From positions 1 to 64,000 of the forward strand of contig NZ_LUUK01000225.1 of the NCBI RefSeq assembly GCF_001644025.1: a stretch of 64,000 nt of DNA, in the 5' to 3' direction. Each line of letters opens with the position of its first letter. Position 1 is the first letter of the stretch. Of this stretch, positions 27,593-36,200 are shown piece after piece. The position numbers and the translations under genes are program-made. The notes beneath the pieces were generated by a model. The model made no database searches and had not been told where the DNA came from. It saw only the letters and a program-made list of their open reading frames with translations. The stretch comes from Methylomonas koyamae (lineage in GTDB: Bacteria; Pseudomonadota; Gammaproteobacteria; Methylococcales; Methylomonadaceae).

Positions 27593-28327
27593 TCATTTTC
27601 TCCGCAAACTCAGCAATCCCATCAGCCCGGTTCCAAACAACGCTAACGCGCCCGGTATCGGCACCGCAGCCACTTGCCCTGGGCTAACGAGCCAAACCTG
27701 ATGCCAGCGATTCTTTTCATCGTAGCCCTGAGCACCGTTTCGAGCATCAAAGCCCCACGCCGCGGCCGGGAAGACGGGCAAGGCCTCAAGACCCGACCAG
27801 TACGGTACCGGCGATTCGTTGTCGAAGGTTGGGGTGTTGGGAATAAACTTGCCGGCGGTACCGTTCAATTCGCTATAAAACAATTGGCCTAGTTCGTTAC
27901 CGGCGGTGCCGTTAAAACCGACAATGGCATTACTGGTCGGCAAGCGCCATTGGTGGCTGCCGCCGTAGTCGATGCTGTTTAAATAGTTGGCGAAGGCGAT
28001 AGCCCCCCACCAACTTAGGGAACCTGAAGAGGGAATGTTGACATTAAAACTGCCGAAATCGCTCGCCGTTAAGGTTACCTGCGGCCCGGACGAGGCGTAA
28101 TAAGTCGTTGTAGGCGTCAACGCGATAACCCGGCTGATTAGCGAATGGTCGGCATTGGACAGGGTTTTGAACAAATTGGCGTCTTGCGTCCAAGTCACGT
28201 TGCCGACGCTACTGTAGACCAAGCCAGCGCCGTCGGTACCGGTGTAACTGGTCAAGCTGGCGTGGACGTTTAACGTGGCGCCGCCGAGTAACAATCCCAA
28301 GGCAACTAAAGTTTTACGGGTATTCAT
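27593..28327 (-). CDS. VPLPA-CTERM protein with DUF1566 domain (copy 2)
   Basis: Also 244 residues and clearly homologous to copy 1 over its whole length: signal peptide (about 1-23), a shared GLVYSSVGNVTWTQDANL segment, the DUF1566 core (HQWRLPTSNAIVGFNG, YWSGLEALP, VWLVSPGQV) and the tail VPIPGALALFGTGLMGLLSL followed by RRK. An AAGGAG ribosome site lies six bases upstream. The central part (about residues 60-110) differs most between the two, which could reflect different binding partners. Function of the DUF1566 domain in these surface proteins is unknown. Confidence 0.87.
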   Translation of the reverse strand: MNTRKTLVALGLLLGGATLNVHASLTSYTGTDGAGLVYSSVGNVTWTQDANLFKTLSNADHSLISRVIALTPTTTYYASSGPQVTLTASDFGSFNVNIPSSGSLSWWGAIAFANYLNSIDYGGSHQWRLPTSNAIVGFNGTAGNELGQLFYSELNGTAGKFIPNTPTFDNESPVPYWSGLEALPVFPAAAWGFDARNGAQGYDEKNRWHQVWLVSPGQVAAVPIPGALALFGTGLMGLLSLRRK

Positions 28328-28853
28328 GAACTTCTCCTTTCAATCAATGAACAAAAATGACCATCGAATATCGCTTAGAGGCTACCTTGAGTCAGGACAA
28401 ATAGGTTTCGAGCTCGTCCTCCGCGCCTCAATTTCAGAGCCCAAATCACGCGGTACTTGCGAGTGGATATTCGAGTTATCCCAACAACAGCGCCACTCCT
28501 CGCCATGACGCGAGTCGCGGCAACCGTAGGCGATAAAAACCGGCCTAACGCTCCTCCGGCGCGGCTTAATCATAGCGCGCGAAAAATATCTCCGCTCAAT
28601 TAATTAGCGCCTACCATATGCTGTTTTAGCAATACAGACCAACTCTACAGGCAGTCAATGAAACTGCGACACTGTTAGGGTGCTAGGTTAATTGCTTAAT
28701 ATTACAGTTGATCGCGCGGATCGGCGCGCAGCTTTAGGGTAATGACGGCACGACGACTTCGACGCCCGTCCCGGAACCGTTTTTACGCGTGTTTCCAACG
28801 TTGGGGGAAAACCTCTGCAAGCCACGGCTGGCGAGGCGTACAGCGATTCGGCA

Positions 28854-29021
28854 GTCACGGAATCGTGGAAACACGTCACGGAACGTCGGAAGCACGTCAC
28901 TGAGGGATGGAAACACGACGCGGAACCTTGGAAACACATCACTGAAGGCGAATAGGACGTCACGGAATGCTGGAAGCGCATCACGGAAGGCTGAAAACAC
29001 GTCACTGGAACGTGGAAGGAC
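28854..29021. repeat. Eight-copy 21-bp tandem repeat
   Basis: Eight contiguous units of exactly 21 bases, consensus close to GTCACGGAAnGnTGGAAACAC, starting at 28854, 28875, 28896, 28917, 28938, 28959, 28980 and 29001, with no insertions or deletions but many substitutions. Both sides carry a partial inverted unit (GTGTTTCCAACG at 28789-28800 and GCGTTTCCAACAT at 29022-29034). Units are divergent, so the array is old or under constraint. Not a CRISPR: no spacers. Confidence 0.85.
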
Positions 29022-29234
29022 GCGTTTCCAACATAAAAACACGGCACGGAACGGTCTATACCCTTGCTGTCGGCATTGCCGGTGGCGAAACTGGACTGGG
29101 AGGGCCGATTGATCGCTGATCGACCCCGTCTAAGCCTTTGGTGTTACGCCCTTCTACTTACTCGGGGCCAAAGGGACCGGGTTAAAATTCAGTAACTATT
29201 CAACATAGGCTTCAAGCGGCCCCAATCCAAGTAA

Positions 29235-29308
29235 CCTCTTTGAAAAAGGGAGCTGAGGGGGATTTATTCAAATAGTCTTCCCTGCTCCTCTTTTTTCAAA
29301 AAGGGGCT
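29235..29308. repeat. Imperfect inverted repeat (MITE-like or hairpin)
   Basis: The left arm CCTCTTTGAAAAAGGGAGCT (from 29235) and the right arm, whose complement reads AGCCCCTTTTTGAAAAAAGA (29289-29308), form an imperfect inverted repeat around a 30-base AT-rich centre. The sequence resembles short interspersed elements with a CCCTTTTTGAAAAAGGG core. No coding content. Confidence 0.5.
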
Positions 29309-29444
29309 ACAGATCGCTGAAGACTTACTAAATCAGAAGATTGGACGCTAAGAAGTACGGCGGCTGGACGGATAACCATTCGCGAGGACCGAGCGCTTAC
29401 CGCCGAACCGGCGGCAAACGCCTAGCCCGCGCGCTATCAACGCA

Positions 29445-30539
29445 TTAAGACGCCAGCAGCATATTATCCAGCGCCAACTTAGCCAGCGCGGCCTCTTCGG
29501 CCGGGACCGACACTCGGTTGACGACATGGCCGGCGGCCAGGTTTTCCAACACCCAGCATAAATGCTGCGGATCGGTGCGGAACATCGTCGAGCACATGCT
29601 CAAGGTCGGCGCCATGAAATGGACCTGCTTGCCCTGCGCCTTGGTTTCCTGGGCCAGCCGGCTGACCAGATTCAATTCGGTGGCGACCAGCCAGCGGGTA
29701 TTGGGCTCGGCCTCGCGGACAATTTTTAAAATCATCTCGGTGGAACCAATGTAATCCGATTTCTCGCACACTTCGAAACAGGCTTCCGGATGCGAAATCA
29801 CGATGGTCTCCGGATATTTCGCCTTGAAATTGTCGATTTGCTCGGGCTGAAAAGCCTGATGCACCGAACAGTAACCCTTCCACAAAATCATTTTGGCGTC
29901 GCGGATTTGTTGCTCGGTCAGGCCGCCTTGCGGTTTGTTGAAATCCCAGGTGACCATGTGTTCCAGCGGAATACCCATCCGGTAACCGGTGTTGCGGCCC
30001 AAGTGCTGGTCGGGGAAGAACAGGACTTTTTCGCGGCGCTCGAAGCTCCAATTCAGGATTTTTTGCGCATTGGACGAGGTACAAACGATGCCGCCGTGCT
30101 GACCGCAAAAAGCTTTCAAGTCGGCGGCGGAATTGATATAGGTCACCGGCGTCACCGAATTTTCGACGTCGATGATCTTAGCCAACTCGTCCCAACATTG
30201 CTGGACCTTGATTTTATTGGCCATGTCCGCCATCGAACAACCGGCGGCCATGTCCGGCAAAATTGCGATCTGCTCGGGCCGGGACAGGATGTCTGCCACC
30301 TCGGCCATGAAATGCACGCCGCAAAACACGATGAATTCGGCCGCCGATTGCGCCGCCTCGCGCGACAACTTCAGCGAATCCCCATAAATATCGGCATGCT
30401 GGAATACTTCGTCACGTTGATAATGATGGCCCAGCACGATGCAGCGGCCGTTTAACTGGGCTTTGGCGGCGGCGATACGTTCTGCGCATTCGGCGTCGTC
30501 CAACAAGGCGTAATCATGGATAGGTAATGCGGCAGTCAT
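29445..30539 (-). CDS. nadA: Quinolinate synthase
   Basis: Condenses iminoaspartate with dihydroxyacetone phosphate to quinolinate in NAD synthesis, using a [4Fe-4S] cluster. The 364-residue protein has the NadA marker segments GHHYQRDEV (about 37-45), FCGVHFMAE (about 92-100), VCTSSNA, HPEACFEVCEKSDYIGST and LSMCSTMFRTDP, which supply the cluster cysteines. Length is typical. It stands alone, with the repeat-rich region downstream. Confidence 0.96.
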   Translation of the reverse strand: MTAALPIHDYALLDDAECAERIAAAKAQLNGRCIVLGHHYQRDEVFQHADIYGDSLKLSREAAQSAAEFIVFCGVHFMAEVADILSRPEQIAILPDMAAGCSMADMANKIKVQQCWDELAKIIDVENSVTPVTYINSAADLKAFCGQHGGIVCTSSNAQKILNWSFERREKVLFFPDQHLGRNTGYRMGIPLEHMVTWDFNKPQGGLTEQQIRDAKMILWKGYCSVHQAFQPEQIDNFKAKYPETIVISHPEACFEVCEKSDYIGSTEMILKIVREAEPNTRWLVATELNLVSRLAQETKAQGKQVHFMAPTLSMCSTMFRTDPQHLCWVLENLAAGHVVNRVSVPAEEAALAKLALDNMLLAS

Positions 30540-30751
30540 GTTTCAACCCGGCAATCAAAAGAACACATTGTAACGGCTTGGGCCGCGAAATCGGTAGCCG
30601 GTTCCCGGCGTTGGCTAACCCGATCGTCAAACCGTTCGAAGACGGTGGCGGAGCGAGCCAGGATGCGGGCGTCGTCTCCGCTCAACCGGCGCCAAACGCC
30701 GACGAAAAACGCAAACCGTAGCAACGCCGAGCGGCGACCAACCCGCCGAAA

Positions 30752-31270
30752 CTACCGGAACAAAGCTTGCTCCAGCAAGGCCATCGCCGAAGCCCCGCCT
30801 TGATTTTGCACGTATTGCAACACCACCGGCACGAATTGGCCGATCATGCTGCTGTTCATCCCCAAGCTCTGAAACGACCCGGCCAAACCCAGCAAACCGC
30901 CGGCCGTGCCGAGTAGCGACGACCCGCCGTCATCGCCAAACTTGGGCTGATTCGAAACCGCACCGAGATAGCGGTCCATATTGGGCACATTGGAGCTGAG
31001 TAGCGAAAAGTCGCCCGGATTCAGGCGCTGTTGCGCCAACGAGAATATCGAACCCACTCCGCCCAGCGCTTGCTGTGGGGAGATACCCAGTTGACCGACC
31101 AACAGGCCCACCAAGTCCATCTCGGCGCCCAGGTTTCCCGCGGCAGGCACCGACGGCAGCGCCGGGGTTTGCGCGAACGTTTGCCCGGTGTAGGGCTGCG
31201 GCGCATTACAACCGGCCACAGCGACCGCCGCGGCTAGAAAAAATCGTTTGCTGAAATTGAGTTTGCTCAT
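30752..31270 (-). CDS. DUF2780 lipoprotein
   Basis: A 172-residue protein from ATG 31270, chosen because it places a lipoprotein signal at the N-terminus (hydrophobic stretch, then AVAGC with the lipidated Cys at about residue 20). The upstream in-frame extension has no such sense. The body (about 50-172) matches the DUF2780 pattern: LVGLLVGQLGISPQQALGGV, FSLLSSNVPNMDRYL, and IGQFVPVVLQYVQNQGG. Function unknown; members are also called VcgC/VcgE-like. It lies alone between nadA and the divergent ZIP transporter. Confidence 0.8.
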   Translation of the reverse strand: MSKLNFSKRFFLAAAVAVAGCNAPQPYTGQTFAQTPALPSVPAAGNLGAEMDLVGLLVGQLGISPQQALGGVGSIFSLAQQRLNPGDFSLLSSNVPNMDRYLGAVSNQPKFGDDGGSSLLGTAGGLLGLAGSFQSLGMNSSMIGQFVPVVLQYVQNQGGASAMALLEQALFR

Positions 31271-31505
31271 TGTGACTCCCGTGAAAAAGGCGATTCCGGT
31301 TGGCGTTCGCGGCCTTTTGCGTTGACAGCGCCAACCCGGTGCCGCGCGCATGATACCGAAATCGCAACGGTTTTCCCGGCATATTTGCCAGGGGCTAGGC
31401 AAATCCGCGAATTACCCGCCGATAACCGGAGCGACGAACCTCGGCGGCGGCGGTTAATTCAGTATAATCGCGACTTTACACACCCTCACCTTCGGATAAT
31501 AAAAA

Positions 31506-32435
31506 ATGCAAAACATACAAGCCAAGCTCGAGGAATACTACCTCCGTCTCCAAGCCCATCCACGGTATCTGAAAATCATGACGCTGCCCACGCTACAACG
31601 CTGGGGCGTTCTGGCTGGTTTGTTTTTGCTGTCGCAAGTCGTGGTGTTCGGCGGCTTGTACCTGATATTCGACGGCGTGGTCGTGATCGGCTTTATGGCC
31701 AGCATTCTGGCGGGCCTGGCGACCGGCGTCGGCGCGTTACCGGCGCTGTTTTTCAAGGACATCTCAGAGCGCCTGTTCAACAGTATGCTCGGCGCCGCAG
31801 CCGGGGTGATGCTGGCCGCCACCGCCTTCTCGCTGCTGGTGCCCGGCATCGATTTCGGCGACCAGATCTGGCCGGGCAAGGGTTTGTGGATCGTCGCGGC
31901 CGGCATGCTGCTGGGCGCGGTGTTTTTGCATTTTGCCGACGAGCGCCTGCCTCACCTGCATTTCGACGCGGTCAGCGACGAAAGTTTGAATTCGCTGCAA
32001 AAAATTTCGCTGTTCATCATCGCCATCACGATCCACAACTTTCCGGAAGGCATGTCGGTGGGCGTCAGTTTCGGCTCGGGAAATATGAATAACGGCCTGG
32101 TGTTGGCCATTGCCATCGCGCTGCAAAATTTGCCGGAAGGTCTGGCCGTCGCGCTGCCGTTGGTCGGCTTGGGCTACAACAAATGGAAAGCGGTCGGCAT
32201 CGCCACCGCGACCGGCTTGGTCGAACCGGTCGGCGGCCTGCTGGGCATTACGATGGTGACGGTGTTTTCGTCGATACTGCCGATTGCGATGGGCTTCGCG
32301 GCGGGAGCGATGTTATTCGTGATCAGCGAGGAAATCATTCCGGAAACCCATGCCAAGGGCCGCTCGCGCATCGCCACGTTTTCGTTGATGGTCGGCTTCA
32401 TCATCATGATGATGCTGGACAAAATCCTCAGCTAA
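31506..32435 (+). CDS. ZIP-family divalent metal transporter
   Basis: A 309-residue inner-membrane protein with about eight predicted helices. The two metal-binding helices are diagnostic: HNFPEGMSVGVSFGSG (about 180-195) and LQNLPEGLAVALPL (about 207-220), and an acidic EEIIPE follows in a later helix. Family members import zinc, iron or manganese. It is longer than E. coli ZupT because of an extra N-terminal region (about residues 1-50). A TATAAT at 31463-31468 may be its -10 box. The GDT1-type gene follows 13 bases later on the same strand. Confidence 0.9.
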   Translation: MQNIQAKLEEYYLRLQAHPRYLKIMTLPTLQRWGVLAGLFLLSQVVVFGGLYLIFDGVVVIGFMASILAGLATGVGALPALFFKDISERLFNSMLGAAAGVMLAATAFSLLVPGIDFGDQIWPGKGLWIVAAGMLLGAVFLHFADERLPHLHFDAVSDESLNSLQKISLFIIAITIHNFPEGMSVGVSFGSGNMNNGLVLAIAIALQNLPEGLAVALPLVGLGYNKWKAVGIATATGLVEPVGGLLGITMVTVFSSILPIAMGFAAGAMLFVISEEIIPETHAKGRSRIATFSLMVGFIIMMMLDKILS

Positions 32436-32448
32436 GCGCACCAACGCC

Positions 32449-33102
32449 ATGGATCATCTAATCGAGCTTATCAACCGGTTGACGCCCGCCGACCCTGCCG
32501 GCTTTTCGGCCGCCGCCGGGACCAGTCTGGCCTTGATCGCCGCCGCCGAAATCGGCGACAAAAGCCAATTGGTGTGCATGACGCTGGCTTCGCGCCACCG
32601 GGCCGCACCGGTCTGGTGGGGGGCGCTGGCCGCGTTCGCGCTACTGAATACGCTGGCGGTGGTGTTTGGCGTCGCCATCGCCAACTGGCTGCCGGAATAC
32701 GCGGTGTCGGCCGGCGTCGCCTTGTTGTTCGCCGGTTTCGGTTTACACGCGGTATTCAATCATGAAGACGAGGACGACGACGAAGCCGTCGTCGAAAAAA
32801 GCGGTCACGGCATTTTTCTGACCACGTTTTTATTGATTACGGTGGCGGAATTCGGCGACAAGACCCAGCTGGCGGTGGTCGGTTTCAGCAGCAGCGCGCC
32901 GGCGGCGGCGGTCTGGCTAGGCTCGACGGCGGCACTGGGCTTGACCTCGTTGCTGGGGGTAGTCGCCGGCCGCACCGTGCTGCAAAAAATGCCGTTGGGC
33001 TTGCTCCATAAGCTCAGCGGCGGCTTTTTCCTGATACTGGCGGCGGTCGCCGGATATAAAACTTATCTCGGCCTGAACGCGGCCGGACTGATCGCTCTAT
33101 GA
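32449..33102 (+). CDS. GDT1/TMEM165-family cation transporter
   Basis: A 217-residue UPF0016 protein with the duplicated family motif: EIGDKSQL (about 35-42) and EFGDKTQL (about 133-140), each in a three-helix half. Bacterial relatives (for example MneA of Vibrio) export manganese; plant and yeast members carry Mn/Ca. An acidic run (EDEDDDEAVVE, about 105-115) links the halves. It lies 13 bases after the ZIP gene, so uptake and efflux genes are co-transcribed; manganese as the shared substrate is inference. Confidence 0.9.
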   Translation: MDHLIELINRLTPADPAGFSAAAGTSLALIAAAEIGDKSQLVCMTLASRHRAAPVWWGALAAFALLNTLAVVFGVAIANWLPEYAVSAGVALLFAGFGLHAVFNHEDEDDDEAVVEKSGHGIFLTTFLLITVAEFGDKTQLAVVGFSSSAPAAAVWLGSTAALGLTSLLGVVAGRTVLQKMPLGLLHKLSGGFFLILAAVAGYKTYLGLNAAGLIAL

Positions 33103-33248
33103 ATCGCCGCCGCATCGCGCTTTGACGCGACGGGAAACGGCGGCTTTACGATTTAACCGGTTTGGGCAACCCCACGCCAACGTTAAAACCGGCAACGAAC
33201 TTGTGAGTTTCATTTTCGACAGTTTCCGCTTCTTTGTATTCTGATTCG

Positions 33249-36200
33249 ATGGCGACACCTCTTAACCGCCGGCGCGATTTGCCGGGCATCCTTAGCTTGG
33301 CCCTGCTATACGGAGCAATCGCCAAAATCACTTTGAGCTACTTTTCGACCAGCGGCAACGTCACGCTAGTCTGGTTTTCCGGCGGATTGGGACTCGCGGT
33401 GTTGCTGTTGAAAGGTCTAAGGTACTGGCCGGGCATTTTCTTGGGCGCGCTGGCCGCCGGTTTAATGGTCAACGATTCTCTCTGGCTTTCGGGATTGATC
33501 GCGGCCGGCAATACCTTGGAAACTTTAACCGCGGCGCGATTGCTCGGCAACAATCGCAATTTTTCAGTCACCTTATCCGAACCCAAACATTTTTTAACAC
33601 TGGTGCTGGTTGGCGTGGTTTGCTCCGCTATTAGCGCCGCGATCGGCCCGGCGGCACTGTTGGCAAGCGGTTACGTACTACCCGCCAGGGAACTCGGCGA
33701 ATCCATGCTGCACTGGTGGATGGCCGATGTGTTTGGCATCGTCTTCGCCACGCCGGCCACGTTGATCTGGCGACGCTGGCCAAGCAATTGGTTTCACGGC
33801 AAACGCTGGCCGGAAACCGTGATTTTCGTCGGACTCTCCTTTCTGGTCGGCCAGATTCTGTTTTTCGACTGGTTTACCGACCATCTGAAATTCGCCCCAC
33901 ACACTTATTGGTCATTTTTCTGCGTCCTATGGGGGGCCCTGCGGTTTGGGCGGCACGGCGTGGTACTGGTGATGGTCCTCACCGCCGCGCAGGCCTTGCT
34001 GGGAGCCGCCCAACACGTGGGCAAGTTCGCCCACGATTTCGAGCAAAGCGATCTGTTCAATTTCTGGCTGTTCATGGCCGCGTTGTCGACCTGCGGCATG
34101 GCTTTGGCGTTGACATTACACAGCAGCCGACGCATCGCCGAAGAACTACTCGACAGCGAGCTACGCCTACGGCATATCGTGGACGCTTCACCAGTACCGC
34201 ACATCCTTTACGACCGCCACGACAATGTGGTCTTCTTCAACTCGGCCTTTTCGGCGACTTTCGGCTACACCCAAGACGATATTCGCTGTCGCGACGATTG
34301 GTGGCGCTTGGCCTACCCCGATCCGGCTTACCGGCATTCGATCATGGCCGTTTCGCGACGCCATCTGAGCGCCAGTCTAAACCGGCAAGACATCGCACCG
34401 GAGAAAGTCGATATTCGTTGCCGCGACGGCGCTACCCTTACGGCCCTTGCCAATACCACCGCGCTTAGCGACTCTCTTCAGGGCGGCTATCTGGTCACCT
34501 ACTTCGATATCACCGAAAGGATGCGCTACGAAAAAGCCTTGACCGAATCCAATTTATTGCTGCAAACCATCCTGGAAACCTTACCGGTCAGGGTGTTTTG
34601 GAAAGACCTCAACTCGCGGTATCTGGGCTGTAACACGCTGTTCGCCAACGACGCCGGCCGGCGGCGCGCCTCGGAAATGCTCGGCAAGGACGACACCCAA
34701 ATGACGTGGCGAGACCAAGCCGATTTATACCGGAGCGACGACGTGGCGGTCATGTCTTCCGGCACGCCTAAGTTGAATTTCGAAGAACCGCAAACCACGC
34801 CGAGCGGCGATACCATCTGGCTGCGTACCTCGAAAATGCCGCTGATCAACGGCGACGGCGCCACCATCGGTATCCTCGGCTTATACGAAGACATTACCCA
34901 AAACAAGCAGAGTCAGCAACAACTGGCCGAATCGCTATCGATGCTGCAAGCCACGTTGGAAGCCACCACCGCCGGCATTTTGGTGGTTAGCCTGGACGGC
35001 TACATCCGCGGCTTCAACCAGCGCTTTCAAGCGCTGTGGCAAATTCCGAGAGACATGTTACGCGAGGGCGACCACTGCCATGCCTTGCTGGAATTCATCC
35101 TGAAGCAGATGAAGGACCCGGAACTGACGCGCGCCCAAGTCAACGAATTGCGCGAGCATCCCGAACGGGAAATCAAAAACCTGCTGGAACTCATCGACGG
35201 CCGGCTGTTGGAACGTTATTCTCGCCCCCAACGCATCGGCGATCGAATTATCGGCCGGGTCTGGAGTTACACCGACGTCACCGAACTGCGCGGACTGGAA
35301 AAGCAGTTGCAATGGCGCACCGCTTTTCTGGAGGCGGTATTGGAATCGACGCCGGACGGTATCGTCGCCGTCGACGCCGAAGGTCGCAAGGTGCAGCAAA
35401 ACCTGAGGATCGGCGAATTGTGGCGGATGCCGCCGGACCTGGCGAACCAGGACTGTATTGCCGCGCAGTTGGAGATGGCACGGCAACAAATGAAACACCC
35501 GGAACAGATGACCCGGAGCATCGCTTTGGTTCAGGCTCAACCGGATGCTATCGCCCGCGACGAAGTGGAACTGCTCGACGACACGATACTGGAATTCCAC
35601 ACCGCGCCGATTTGCAGTAAAACGGGCGCTTATCTTGGTCGTATTTGGCAATTCCGGGACGTTACCGCAACCCGCCACGCGGAAAGAACATTGCGGCAAA
35701 AGGAATACTATCAACGCGCCTTGCTCGACAACATTCCTCACGCAATCTGGCTGAAAGACCGCGACAGCCGGTTTCTGGCGGTCAATCAAGAATTCTCCGC
35801 CATCTTCGACGCCGGCACGCCGGACGAATTGGTCGGCAAATCCGATCTGGATATCGCACCGCCGGAACTGGCCGAACGCTATCGAGCCGACGACCGCACC
35901 GTCATGGCAACCCGCGCCAATCTGGTCGTCGAGGAAGAAATCATCGATCGCGGACTTCGCAAGTGGTACGAAACCTATAAGGCCCCGGTCATCGATCAGA
36001 GCGGCGAATTGCTGGGTAGCGTGGGCTTCGCTCGCGATGTCAGCGAACGCCGCAAGGCCGAGGAAAATTTGCGGCTGGCCGCGCTGGTCTATCAGAACAG
36101 TAGCGAGGCGATGGTCGTCACCGACGCGGACAACAATATCCTCAGCGTCAACCCGGCCTTTACCTCGATGACCGGCTATGCGGCCGACGAAGTCGTCGGC

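Larger units (their letters stand above)
28328..29444. other. 1.1-kb non-coding region with repeats
   Basis: I find no credible gene. It holds an eight-copy 21-bp array (28854-29021), an imperfect inverted repeat (29235-29308) and a short element at 28574-28614 related to one at 26174-26211. The open frames over the array are products of the 21-bp period (a multiple of three), which keeps all frames open. The promoter of VPLPA copy 2 should lie near its start, but no clear boxes are visible. Confidence 0.5.

Noticed and set aside
28854-29021. Possible CRISPR array
   Set aside because: Units are contiguous with no unique spacers, and no cas genes are in the window.
28688-29112. Long frames on both strands across the eight-copy array
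   Set aside because: All three frames stay open because the unit is a multiple of three; the translations are simple heptads without a start signal.
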